From the NCBI GenBank assembly GCA_041394605.1, contig JAWKHX010000004.1, positions 558,001 through 622,000 on the forward strand: DNA of 64,000 nt, written 5' to 3'. Of this stretch, positions 33,513 through 41,918 are shown in pieces (positions within the stretch are counted from its first letter, which is position 1; every line of letters begins with the position of its first letter). This stretch comes from UBA668 sp041394605. GTDB lineage: Bacteria; Actinomycetota; Acidimicrobiia; Acidimicrobiales; Ilumatobacteraceae. Under the pieces are notes generated by a model. That model was not told the DNA's origin, searched no databases, and saw nothing but the letters and a program-made list of their open reading frames with translations. A program made the translations under genes and the position numbers.

Positions 33513-34928
33513 TCAGCACTCGACGATGCTGACGGGAACCGGGATGGGTTCGCCGCGGCTGGTCCGGAACGTCACGGCCAGGCCGCCGCGGGCGGTCTCC
33601 TTGTACTTGTCGTGCATGTCGCGGCCGGTGTCGCGCATGGTGGAGATGGCATCGTCCAGCGACACCAGGTGACGGCCGTCGCCATGCAGGGCCAGGCGGG
33701 CGGCATTGATGGCCTTCGTGGCCGCCATGGCGTTGCGCTCGATGCACGGCACCTGCACCAGCCCGCCGATCGGGTCGCAGGTGAGGCCCAGGTTGTGCTC
33801 CAGGGCGATCTCGGCCGCGTTCTCCACCTGCTCCGGTGTCCCACCCATCACCTGCGCCAGTCCGGCCGCCGCCATCGCGCAGGCGGAGCCGACCTCACCC
33901 TGGCAGCCGACCTCGGCGCCGGAGATGGAGGCGTTCATCTTGAACAGGGCACCCACGGCGCCGGCGGCGAGCAGGAAGTCCACCACGCCGTCCTCGTGGG
34001 CGCCGGGCACGAACCGCCAGTAGTAGTGCAGCACGGCGGGCACGATCCCGGCCGCGCCGTTGGTGGGCGCGGTGACCACCCGGCCGCCTGCGGCATTCTC
34101 CTCGTTCACCGCCAGTGCCCACAGGTTCACCCAGTCCAGGGCCACGAGTGGGTCGCCCTCGACCCCGCCCCGGGTCAGCGTGCGGCTGAGCGCCGCGGCC
34201 CGCCGCTGCACGCCCAGCCCGCCGGGCAGTTCGCCCTCGGTGCGGCAGCCGCGCTCCACGCACCCCTCCATCGCGTGCCAGATCTCGTGGAGGGCGTGAC
34301 GGATCTCGTGCACCGGGCGGCGGGCGGTCTCGTTGGCCAGCGCCAGCCCGGCCATGGACAGGCCGGCAGCGTTGCACATCGCCACCAACTCGGCGGCACT
34401 GTGGAACGGGAAGGGCAGCGGCGGGCCGTCGTCGGCGTCGATCGGTTCGTCCAGTTCGTCCTCGCGCACCACGAACCCGCCACCCACCGAGTAGTAGCGG
34501 CGCTCGGCGATGACGGCGCCCTCGGCATCGAGCAGGTCGAACTGCATCCCGTTGGGGTGGCCGGGCAGCACGTCGTCGGGGCGCAGCACCACTTCCCGCC
34601 CGACGTCGAAGGGCACCTCCGGCCCGTCGAGCAGGCGCAGCCGGCCGGTGGCGCGGATGACGTCCAGCGCCGGCTCCACGGCGTCGGGGTCTACCGTCTG
34701 CGGCTCGGCACCGGTGAGGCCGAGGACGACCGCCGGCACCGTGCCGTGGCCGACGCCGGTGGCCCCGAGCGACCCGAACAGTTGCACTCGCACGCCTGCC
34801 GCACGGCCGAGGCTGCCGTCGAGACGGGACTCGGTGACGAAGCGCCGGGCGGCGCGCATGGGGCCCACGGTGTGCGAGCTGGACGGCCCGATCCCGATGC
34901 GGAACAGGTCGAGCACACCCACGGTCAT
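33513..34928 (-). CDS. sdaA: L-serine ammonia-lyase (iron-sulfur type)
   Basis: This gene encodes 471 residues and starts at the ATG at 34928 (MTVGVLDLFRIGIGPSSSHT). It joins the beta domain (GPSSSHTVGPMRAARRF) and alpha domain (APTNGAAGIVPAVLHYY) in one chain. The [4Fe-4S] cysteines are probably those in GCQGEVGSACAMAAAG, LTCDPIGGLVQVPCIERN and the terminal EC. It deaminates serine to pyruvate. The cluster requirement makes it a likely client of the suf system that surrounds it. Confidence 0.93.
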   Translation of the reverse strand: MTVGVLDLFRIGIGPSSSHTVGPMRAARRFVTESRLDGSLGRAAGVRVQLFGSLGATGVGHGTVPAVVLGLTGAEPQTVDPDAVEPALDVIRATGRLRLLDGPEVPFDVGREVVLRPDDVLPGHPNGMQFDLLDAEGAVIAERRYYSVGGGFVVREDELDEPIDADDGPPLPFPFHSAAELVAMCNAAGLSMAGLALANETARRPVHEIRHALHEIWHAMEGCVERGCRTEGELPGGLGVQRRAAALSRTLTRGGVEGDPLVALDWVNLWALAVNEENAAGGRVVTAPTNGAAGIVPAVLHYYWRFVPGAHEDGVVDFLLAAGAVGALFKMNASISGAEVGCQGEVGSACAMAAAGLAQVMGGTPEQVENAAEIALEHNLGLTCDPIGGLVQVPCIERNAMAATKAINAARLALHGDGRHLVSLDDAISTMRDTGRDMHDKYKETARGGLAVTFRTSRGEPIPVPVSIVEC

Positions 34929-34979
34929 GGCGTGATCCTGCCAGACGTGGCGGACACTGTGGTGCCTACCATGGGCATC

Positions 34980-35339
34980 ATGCCCATGCGCCAGGACTGC
35001 CGGTACTACGAGAGCCGGACATACCCCAACGGCGAAACCGTGCGGAAGTGCGATCTTGACCTGGCACCGGAGGCCCCGTGGCGGTGCCCGGCCAACTGCC
35101 CGAAGTGGGAGCCGCGCCTGGATGCCGGCTGGACCTACGGTTCGATGGTGTCGCCGGTGACGCCCGCAGAGCCGCCGGGCCTGGACGACGGCACCGCTGC
35201 GGCGCTGCTGGACGAGGCGGAGGACTTCCTCAACTCGGTCGGTCCGCAGGTGCTGGCCGAGGTGGCAGAGGAGCAACGCCGGCGCCAGGACCACCCGTCC
35301 GGGTGGCGGCGCCTGTTCCGCCGACGAGGTGACGGCTGA
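34980..35339 (+). CDS. Cys-containing small protein, hypothetical
   Basis: This gene encodes 119 residues and starts at ATG 34980 (ATG 34971 is also possible). The first 40 residues hold four cysteines (CRYYES, RKCDLDL, WRCPANCPKWE) in a pattern that could bind zinc or an Fe-S cluster. The rest is helical and acidic (LLDEAEDFLNSVGPQVLAEVAEEQ) with a basic C-terminus (RRLFRRRG). I have the impression of a conserved actinobacterial family but cannot name it. Its position directly upstream of sufD suggests a link to Fe-S biology, which is inference only. Confidence 0.7.
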   Translation: MPMRQDCRYYESRTYPNGETVRKCDLDLAPEAPWRCPANCPKWEPRLDAGWTYGSMVSPVTPAEPPGLDDGTAAALLDEAEDFLNSVGPQVLAEVAEEQRRRQDHPSGWRRLFRRRGDG

Positions 35340-35384
35340 GCTCGCTGGTGGCGGTTTTCCATCGCGGACGGCTGGATGATTAGC

Positions 35385-35398
35385 ACTACGTCCGTAGT
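35385..35398 (+). promoter_or_regulatory. suf palindrome, sufD copy (perfect ACTACG-TC-CGTAGT), with overlapping -10
   Basis: This perfect inverted repeat is followed by TAGAAT (35398-35403), a good -10 hexamer 7 nt before the sufD GTG, implying a leaderless transcript. A repressor bound to the palindrome would block this promoter. Confidence 0.65.
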
Positions 35399-35410
35399 AG
35401 AATTTCCGCC

Positions 35411-36537
35411 GTGCCGACCACGACTCTCGATGCCGAGCAGCGCCTGCAGGCCGCCGAACGGGCCGCGGCGATGCCCCTCCCGTCTCCGGAGCAGGAGGTA
35501 TGGCGTTACAGCCGCATCGCCGAACTGGACCTCGCCGCCTTCCGCCCCGCACCCCTGCACACCACGATCGACGGCGCCGATGGCCTCGCCGCCGCCGACG
35601 ACCTCGTTGCAGAACTCACCACCGACCTCCCGGTCCACGACGTGTTCGACGAGCTCAGCGCCGCTCACCACCAGACGGTGGCCGTTGCTGTGCCGGTCGG
35701 CCGTGTACTCACCGAGCCGATCGTGGTCACCCACCGGGTCACCGGCAGCGGCGTGGCCCACTACCCCCGGCTGGTCATCCACGCCGGGGCGGACAGCGAG
35801 TTCACCGTCGTCGAGCGCTTCGAGAGCGACGACGACGCCGTCGCCCTGCTGGTGCCTCGCCTGATCCTGCACACCGGCCAGGCGGCGCGGGTCGCTACCT
35901 GGCGCTGAACCTGCTGGGTCGCAAGGTCTGGCAGTTGGGCCACCAGCAGGCCACCGGCCACCGCGACAGCACCACCCTGCTGGGCACGGTGGCACTCGGT
36001 GGCGATTACGCCCGCGTGCGCACCGACGCCCGCTGCGTGGGGCAGGGTGCCACCGCGCCAGAGTGACCCCTCTACTACGCCGACGGCGACCAGATGCACG
36101 ACTTCCGCACCCTGCAGGACCATGTGGCCGCGCGGACCAACAGCGACCTGCTGTTCAAGGGTGCGGTGCAGGACCGCGCGAAGAGCGTCTACACCGGCCT
36201 CATCCGCATCGGCGAGGACGCCAAGGGCACTGCGGCGTTCCAGACCAACCGCAACCTCACCCTCAGCGAGGGGGCGTGGGCCGAGAGCGTGCCCAACCTG
36301 GACATTCGTACCAACGACGTGAAGTGCAGCCATGCCAGCACGGTCGGCCCGATCGACGACGAGCAGCGCTTCTACCTGGAGAGCCGGGGCATCCCGCCGG
36401 AGGTCGCCGAGCGCCTGGTGGTGCTCGGGTTCTTCGACGACGTGCTGGCCGCACTACCCGTCGGCCCGCTGCGTGCGGACCTGAAGGCCCGTGTCGCCGC
36501 CAAGCTGTCTCACCGTTCGATGGAGGCTGCGTCATGA
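35411..36537 (+). pseudogene. sufD: SufD, Fe-S assembly subunit, with a frameshift and an in-frame stop
   Basis: SufD sequence spans the whole region but not in one frame. From GTG 35411 it reads to about 35893 (LILHTGQAARV). A single base is missing there (GTC-CGC-TAC expected for RVRYLALNLLGRKVWQLG). The next frame continues to TGA at 36064-36066, after GQGATA, then resumes in the same frame as LYYADGDQMHDFRTLQDH to the stop at 36537, overlapping the Rieske gene. The TGA region could also be explained by a paired +C/-C error in the C-rich stretch 36056-36070. Selenocysteine is not expected in SufD. Since SufD is normally essential with SufB and SufC, the lesions are probably sequence errors. 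Confidence 0.88.
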
Positions 36538-36854
36538 GCACCCCGGTCTGCGCCCTGGCCGACCTGGCCCCGAACTCGGCCACCCGTGTGGAGGTGGACG
36601 GCCGGCCCGTCGCGCTCGTCCGCATCGGTGACGACGTGTACGCCATCGGCGACACCTGCAGCCACGCCGACGTCTCGCTGAGCGAGGGCGAGGTGTGGTG
36701 CGACTCGAAGGAGATCGAGTGCTGGAAGCACGGCAGCCTGTTCAGCCTCGAGACCGGTGAGCCGCAGACGCTTCCGGCCACCCAGCCGGTGCCGGTCTAT
36801 GTCGCTCGTGTGGTGGACGGCATGGTGCACGTGAACGTGGAGGTGGCGTCGTGA
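36534..36854 (+). CDS. Rieske-type [2Fe-2S] protein of the suf operon
   Basis: This gene encodes 106 residues and starts at the ATG at 36534. The Rieske ligands are C-x-H (DTCSHADVSL) and C-x2-H (IECWKHGSLF), with the normal spacing and the final GEPQTLPATQPVPVYVARVVDG strand pattern of bacterial non-haem ferredoxin subunits. In actinobacterial suf operons such a protein lies between sufD and sufC and may transfer electrons during cluster assembly. It overlaps sufD and sufC by 4 nt each. Confidence 0.92.
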   Translation: MSTPVCALADLAPNSATRVEVDGRPVALVRIGDDVYAIGDTCSHADVSLSEGEVWCDSKEIECWKHGSLFSLETGEPQTLPATQPVPVYVARVVDGMVHVNVEVAS

Positions 36855-37648
36855 GCACGCTGGAGATCAGGGGGCTCGTTGCCTCCGTTGCGGGCAAGCA
36901 GATCCTGAACGGGATCGACCTCACGGTCCGCTCCGGCGAGGTGCACGCGATCATGGGCCCCAACGGTGCCGGCAAGACCACCCTGTCCTCCGTGGTGATG
37001 GGTCGCCCCGGCTACGAGGTGCTGGCCGGGCAGGTGCTGCTGGACGGCGAGAACGTGCTGGCCATGCCGGCGTGGCGCCGGGCCCAGGCCGGCCTGCACC
37101 TGGTGATGCAGTACCCCAGCGAGGTGCCCGGCGTGATGCTGAGCGACGTGATGGGTGAGGCCTTCGCCGCCCGCGGTCGCAGCACCGACGGGATGGACGG
37201 CGCCCTGCGCGCGGAGGCCGATCGCATCGGCTTCAACAGCGCCCTGCTGGATCGTGCGCTGAACGTGGACCTGTCCGGCGGCGAGAAGAAGCGCAACGAG
37301 ACCCTGCAGCTGGCGATGCTGAAGCCGAAGTTCGCCATCCTCGACGAGCTGGACTCCGGCCTGGACATCGACGCCCTGCGCGACTGCTCCCGCCGGGTGG
37401 AGGCGCTCACCAACGACGTCGACCAGCCGCTGGGCGTGATCGCCATCACCCACTACAACCGGCTGCTGGAAGAGCTGCGCGCCGACCACATCCACATCCT
37501 GGTGAAGGGGCGGATCGTCGCCGAGGGTGGGCCCGAGCTCGCCGACCAGCTGGAGCGTGACGGCTACGAGGCCTTCGCCTCGCCGGCGGAGCTGACCACC
37601 GACGGCGGCGCGTCCGCCAGCGCGTACGACGACCTCTTCGCACTCTGA
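36851..37648 (+). CDS. sufC: SufC, ABC-type ATPase of the SufBCD complex (copy 1)
   Basis: This gene encodes 265 residues and starts at GTG 36851. Walker A is GPNGAGKTT, the ABC signature is LSGGEKKRNE, Walker B is FAILDELDSGLDID and the switch His is in AITHYNRLL. It is the ATPase that drives the SufB-SufD scaffold. The neighbouring sufD and Rieske genes overlap with it. A second, diverged SufC lies at 55131-55904 in the other suf block. Here the usual DET after Walker B is DELD, a small deviation. A strong hairpin follows the stop. Confidence 0.92.
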   Translation: MSTLEIRGLVASVAGKQILNGIDLTVRSGEVHAIMGPNGAGKTTLSSVVMGRPGYEVLAGQVLLDGENVLAMPAWRRAQAGLHLVMQYPSEVPGVMLSDVMGEAFAARGRSTDGMDGALRAEADRIGFNSALLDRALNVDLSGGEKKRNETLQLAMLKPKFAILDELDSGLDIDALRDCSRRVEALTNDVDQPLGVIAITHYNRLLEELRADHIHILVKGRIVAEGGPELADQLERDGYEAFASPAELTTDGGASASAYDDLFAL

Positions 37649-37676
37649 CATCGCGCTCCTGACCCGGGGCGCGTCA

Positions 37677-37711
37677 CCGCCGCACTGCACCGTAGTTCGG
37701 CAGTGCGGCGG
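37677..37711. terminator. 12-bp perfect hairpin between convergent sufC and htpX
   Basis: CCGCCGCACTGC (37677-37688) pairs perfectly with GCAGTGCGGCGG (37700-37711) across an 11-nt loop. It lies between convergent genes and has no U tract, so it would act as a bidirectional L-shaped or factor-assisted terminator. It may also belong to a dispersed palindromic repeat family. Confidence 0.65.
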
Positions 37712-37750
37712 CTCGCGTCGGCTCGACGTTGAACCGAGAACGGTGAGTGG

Positions 37751-38614
37751 TCACATCGCCCGCAGGCGGCGGATGCGCTCCTCGGTGGCCGGGTGGGTGC
37801 TGAACAGGCGGGCCATGCTGCTGGTGCGGCCGCCGCGCAACTCGTTCAGCGGGTTGTGGATGTAGGCCTGGGCCTGCGCCGGCGCGACCGCCATCGGGCG
37901 GCGGGCTGCGAGTGCCTCGATGCGCTCGAGTGCGTTCGCCAGTGACTGGCCGCTGCCCAGCAGTTCCGCTGCGCCGCGATCCGCCTCGAACTCGCGGGAC
38001 CGGCTGACGGCCATCTGGATCAGCGAGGCGGCGATCGGCGCGAGCAGCGACATCAGCAGCATGGCCAGCGGGTTGGGCCGGTCCTCGTCGTCGCGGCCGC
38101 CGCCGAACATGCTGGCGAACATGGCCATCTGGGCGATCCAGCTGATGGCCGTGGCGATGGCGGCTGCCACCGAGCCGATGAGGATGTCGCGGTGCTTCAC
38201 GTGCATGAGTTCGTGGGCCATCACGCCCTCGATCTCGTTGCGCGGCATGGACTGCAGCAGCCCGGTGGTGGCGCACACGACGGCGTGCTTCGGCCCACGG
38301 CCCGTTGCGAACGCGTTGGGTTGGTCGCTGGGCGAGATGGCGACGCGGGGCATCGGCATGTTGGCGCGGGATGCCAGCGAGGCGACGATGTCGTAGAACT
38401 CGGGTGCCTCCTCGCGCTGGATGACGTGGGCCTTGGCGGAGGCGAGGGCCAGCTTGTCGCTGAACCAGTACGAGCCGCCGACCATCACCAGGGCGAGACC
38501 CAGGCCGATGGTCAGCGAGGCAGCACTGCCGCCGCCGATCAGGCCGGCGACGGCCACGATGAGGCCGCCCATCGCGGCCAGCAGCACCGTCGTCTTCATG
38601 GTGTTCTTGAACAT
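37751..38614 (-). CDS. htpX: HtpX, membrane zinc metalloprotease (M48B)
   Basis: This gene encodes 287 residues. Two N-terminal transmembrane helices (TTVLLAAMGGLIVAVAGLIG and LTIGLGLALVMVGGSYWF) are followed by the zinc motif HELMHVKHRD and the third ligand in SREFEADRGAAELLG. Two more hydrophobic segments surround ISWIAQMAMFASMFGG. HtpX degrades misfolded membrane proteins. The gene lies 30 nt after the zinc-ribbon gene and has its own AAGGA ribosome binding site, so it is probably the last gene of the riboswitch-controlled operon. Confidence 0.93.
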   Translation of the reverse strand: MFKNTMKTTVLLAAMGGLIVAVAGLIGGGSAASLTIGLGLALVMVGGSYWFSDKLALASAKAHVIQREEAPEFYDIVASLASRANMPMPRVAISPSDQPNAFATGRGPKHAVVCATTGLLQSMPRNEIEGVMAHELMHVKHRDILIGSVAAAIATAISWIAQMAMFASMFGGGRDDEDRPNPLAMLLMSLLAPIAASLIQMAVSRSREFEADRGAAELLGSGQSLANALERIEALAARRPMAVAPAQAQAYIHNPLNELRGGRTSSMARLFSTHPATEERIRRLRAM

Positions 38615-38644
38615 GCTTGGGGTGTCCTTCAGGAGGGGTGGGTG

Positions 38645-38920
38645 TCAGAAGTCGAACAGGTCGCCGAGGAAGGAGGTCTTCTTCTTCTTGTACGGCTGGT
38701 GGTATTTGGTGTGGCGCATCTCGGGTACCTCGCGCATTTCGCGGGCGGATGCCCGCTGGGGTTGCCGTGCGGGGATGGGTTCGGCGGCGGAGCGCTCGAT
38801 GATGCGATCCAGTTCGCCGCGGTCCAGCCACACGCCGCGGCAGGTGGGGCAGTAGTCGATCTCGATGCCAGCCCGGTCGGCGATGGCGAGGGTGGAGTCG
38901 GGGCAGGTGGGGCACTTCAT
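38645..38920 (-). CDS. TFIIB-type zinc-ribbon small protein
   Basis: This gene encodes 91 residues. The first half is a zinc finger of the zf-TFIIB family: MKCPTCPDSTL, then DYCPTCRGVWLDRGELDRIIE (C-x2-C plus C-x2-C with the G-x-W-L-D-x-G-E-L-E signature). The second half is basic and ends KKKKTSFLGDLFDF, as in many zf-TFIIB proteins. Function is unknown. They often sit beside membrane protease or ATPase genes. The start overlaps the ATPase stop by 4 nt (ATGA). Confidence 0.85.
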   Translation of the reverse strand: MKCPTCPDSTLAIADRAGIEIDYCPTCRGVWLDRGELDRIIERSAAEPIPARQPQRASAREMREVPEMRHTKYHQPYKKKKTSFLGDLFDF

Positions 38921-41691
38921 GGGTTGGTCTCCTGGAGTGAACGGCGGACGAAGAACTTGCGGGCCTCCTCCACCCACAGCACGGTGCTGGCGACGAGCGC
39001 CGCCACCAGCCACTGGGTGAGCGAGATCGAGGTGGTGTCGAACAGCCGCTGCAGCGGCCCGATGTGGGTGACGGCCACCTGCAGGGCCAGCACGGCCGCC
39101 AGCGACCACCACAGCCACCGGTTGGTCAGCGTGGAGCGGTGGAACACCGAGCGGGTGTCGTGGCGGGCGTTGAGGATGTTGAAGAACTGGAACAGCACGA
39201 ACGTGGCGAAGCCCATCGTGCCGGCGACTGACGCAGTTCCGGCGTCGACCGCGCTGCCGGGCGCCCACTCCAGGACGGCCAGCGTGCCGCCCGCCATGGT
39301 GAGCGCAGAGAGCGTGACGGCGGTCCAGCGCGGGCGGGTGAGGATCCGCTCGTCGCGCGGGCGCGGCTGCTGGGCCATCACGCTGTCGTCGTCGGGATCA
39401 ACACCCAGTGCCATCGCCGGCGGGCCGTCCATGATCAGGTTCACCCAGAGGATGGCGATGGCCGTGAACGGCTTGCCGCCGGCCAGCCCGAACGCCGCCG
39501 CCAGCAGGAACAGGAGGGCGAACCCAAGCGTGGTGCTGAGCTGGAAGCGGACGAAGCTGACGATGTTGGCGTAGATGCTGCGGCCGCGCTGCACGGCCTG
39601 GACGATGGTGGCGAAGTTGTCGTCGGTGAGCACCATCGTGGCGGCCTCCTTGGAGACCTCTGTGCCAGTGATGCCCATGGCGATGCCCATGTCGGCCTTC
39701 TTCAGCGCCGGGGCGTCGTTCACCCCGTCGCCGGTCATGGCCACCACATGGCCGCGTCGTTGGAGGGCGGCCACCAGGCGCAGCTTGTGCTCCGGCGCCA
39801 CCCGGGCGAACACGGTGATGTCGTCGATCCGGCGGTCCAGTTCCTCGTCGTCCATCCGGTCCAGGTCGGCGCCGGTGACGCTGGCGCCGTGCAGGCCGAG
39901 TTCGGCACCGATGGCGGCCGCCGTGGTTGCGTGGTCACCGGTGATCATCTTCACGTCGATGCCGGCGGCGTGTGCCACGGCGATGGCGTCGCGGGCCTCC
40001 GGGCGGGGCGGGTCGACGATGCCGACCAGGGCCAGCACGGTGAGGCCGTCGCAGAGTTCCATCACGTCACCGCCACCGGCGGTGAACTCGTGCCAGGCAT
40101 CGGGTTCCAGGTCGCGGCTGGCCACGGCGAGGACGCGCAAGCCGTCCCCGGCCAGGCGGTCGTTGTGCGCCAGCAGGGTCTCGCGGTGGTCCGCTGCGGG
40201 GGCGACGGCGCCGTCGCGGTCGATGACGGTGGTGGAGCGGGCCAGCAGCACGTCCGGCGCGCCCTTCACGATCACCCGCACCACCCTCCGGCCGGCGCCG
40301 GTGATCATCTCGTGCACGGTGGCCATGAACTTGTGTGCCGAGTCGAACGGCACTTCGGCCAGACGCGGGTGGGCGGCGCGCAGGGCGGCCACGTCCAGGC
40401 CGCCCTTCATCGCCAGCACGGTGAGCGCGCCCTCGGTGGGGTCGCCCACCAGGGTCCACTCGGTGCCGTGACCGGGCCGCACGACGGCGTCGTTGCACAG
40501 CGCCATCGCCATCAGCGCGGCGTCCAGCGCCACGGGGTCGTCGGCCGGCGTGGTGGCGATCCCGCCGGTGGGCTCGTAGCCGGCGCCGGTCACGTCGTGG
40601 GCGGTGAGCTGGGTCACCAGGTCCACCGCGGTCATCTCGTTGAGCGTGAGCGTGCCGGTCTTGTCGCTGCACACCACCGTCGTGCAGCCGAGGGTCTCCA
40701 CGCTGGCCAGGCGCTTGACGATGGCGTTGCGTCGGGCCATCTTCGCCACCCCGAGGGCCAGCGTCACCACGGTGACGGCGGGGAGGCCCTCGGGAATGGC
40801 GGCAACGGCGAGCGCGACAGCGGTGAGCAGCAGGTCGCCCACGGCCTCGCCCCTCGCCAGGCCGATGGCGAACACGGCGGCCACGATCACCCCGGCCAGC
40901 GCGGCCAGGCTGTGCGCCAGGCCGTCGAGCTGACGTTGCAGGGGGGTGCGCTCGCTCTCGGTGGCCCGCAGCAGCCCGGCGATGCGGCCGATCTCCGTGC
41001 CCATGCCGGTGGCGGTGACCACCAGTTCGCCGCGACCGCGGGTGACCTGGGTGTTCATGTAGGCCATGCCGTGACGGTCGCCCAGCGGGGCGTCGGCCCT
41101 TGCCACGGCGGCGGCATCCTTCGGGGTGGGCAGGCTCTCGCCGGTGAGGGCGGCTTCCTCGATCTCCAGGTTGGCGGCCATCAGCAGGCGCCCGTCGGCG
41201 GGCACCCGGTCGCCGGCCTCGATCAGCACGATGTCGCCGGGCACCACGTCGGCGAGGTCCACTTCGTGGGTTTCACCGTTGCGGCGCACCCGCGCCTTGC
41301 TGACCAGCATGGTGCGCAGTGCGTCGAGTGAGCGCTCCGCCCGGTTCTCCTGCACGAAACCGATGACGGCGTTGAGGATGACGACGGTCAGCACCACGGC
41401 AGGGGTCTTGATCTCGCCGCTGACGGCGAATGCCACGACAGCGGCGCCGAGGAGGATGAGGATCAGGAGGTCCGTGAACTGGGCCAGGAAGCGCCGCCAC
41501 GCCGGTGTCCGCGGTGCGGCGGCCAGTTCGTTGGGACCGCGTTCGGCCAGGCGGGCGGCCGCGTCGGCGGTGGTGAGGCCGGCGGCAGGGACCACCCCGC
41601 GCAGGGCGGCCACATCGAGGGCCGGCAGGCGGTGTGGCGCGTCGGGTTCGGCGGGAGGGGTTCGGCCTGGGGGAGCGGGGACGGTGATCAT
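38917..41691 (-). CDS. P2-type cation-transporting ATPase, probable Mn2+ (or Ca2+) exporter
   Basis: This gene encodes 924 residues and starts at the ATG at 41691. The order is standard: an N-terminal cation-ATPase domain with two helices, TGES (183-186), M4 motif PEGLPA (300-305), DKTGT (Asp343), GDGVNDAPALKKADMGIAMG, M6 with NLIMDGPPAMALG, and a C-terminal helical domain. These match SERCA/PMCA-type pumps. The PEGL form of M4 and NxxxD in M6 fit Ca2+/Mn2+ binding. The leader is a clear yybP-ykoY (Mn2+) riboswitch, so Mn2+ export is the more likely function, as for the Lactococcus YoaB ATPase. The substrate is otherwise untested. Confidence 0.88.
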   Translation of the reverse strand: MITVPAPPGRTPPAEPDAPHRLPALDVAALRGVVPAAGLTTADAAARLAERGPNELAAAPRTPAWRRFLAQFTDLLILILLGAAVVAFAVSGEIKTPAVVLTVVILNAVIGFVQENRAERSLDALRTMLVSKARVRRNGETHEVDLADVVPGDIVLIEAGDRVPADGRLLMAANLEIEEAALTGESLPTPKDAAAVARADAPLGDRHGMAYMNTQVTRGRGELVVTATGMGTEIGRIAGLLRATESERTPLQRQLDGLAHSLAALAGVIVAAVFAIGLARGEAVGDLLLTAVALAVAAIPEGLPAVTVVTLALGVAKMARRNAIVKRLASVETLGCTTVVCSDKTGTLTLNEMTAVDLVTQLTAHDVTGAGYEPTGGIATTPADDPVALDAALMAMALCNDAVVRPGHGTEWTLVGDPTEGALTVLAMKGGLDVAALRAAHPRLAEVPFDSAHKFMATVHEMITGAGRRVVRVIVKGAPDVLLARSTTVIDRDGAVAPAADHRETLLAHNDRLAGDGLRVLAVASRDLEPDAWHEFTAGGGDVMELCDGLTVLALVGIVDPPRPEARDAIAVAHAAGIDVKMITGDHATTAAAIGAELGLHGASVTGADLDRMDDEELDRRIDDITVFARVAPEHKLRLVAALQRRGHVVAMTGDGVNDAPALKKADMGIAMGITGTEVSKEAATMVLTDDNFATIVQAVQRGRSIYANIVSFVRFQLSTTLGFALLFLLAAAFGLAGGKPFTAIAILWVNLIMDGPPAMALGVDPDDDSVMAQQPRPRDERILTRPRWTAVTLSALTMAGGTLAVLEWAPGSAVDAGTASVAGTMGFATFVLFQFFNILNARHDTRSVFHRSTLTNRWLWWSLAAVLALQVAVTHIGPLQRLFDTTSISLTQWLVAALVASTVLWVEEARKFFVRRSLQETNP

Positions 41692-41808
41692 GGAATCCTT
41701 CGGTCTGAACGTGGGTTCTGCCGAAGGTCTCTCCCAGCCCTTGCGGGCTCACCGGGCCGGGCAAATGCCGTACTGACGACCTCGATGCGGAGGGATACTC
41801 CCCTTCAG
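41692..41808 (-). promoter_or_regulatory. yybP-ykoY manganese riboswitch with SD-sequestering switch
   Basis: The leader contains the conserved GGGGAGTA near the 5 prime side (41797-41804), CGTCAGTACGGC (loop region), CCCGGCCCGGTGAGCCCG and GAGACC before the closing P1 strand. P1 would pair CTGAAGG (41808-41802) with CCTTCGG (41727-41721). The same CCTTCGG can instead pair perfectly with CCGAAGG (41703-41697), which contains the Shine-Dalgarno GAAGGA 5 nt before the ATG. Mn2+ binding would favour P1 and free the ribosome binding site, giving translational activation. Sequence motif and mechanism both fit the family. Confidence 0.85.
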
Positions 41809-41918
41809 GCGCAGATCGTAGGGGAGGGGGTAGCGGTTGGCAACGCGTGCCCGCAATTTCTGAAGGGCCTGCTGTGGAATCCCCGATGGCGGGGGAGGGG
41901 TGGCAGGATGGACGGCTG

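Noticed and set aside
36064..36066. In-frame TGA of sufD as a third selenocysteine codon
   Set aside because: SufD has no conserved Cys or redox motif here, no SECIS-like stem follows closely, and an independent frameshift lies in the same gene.
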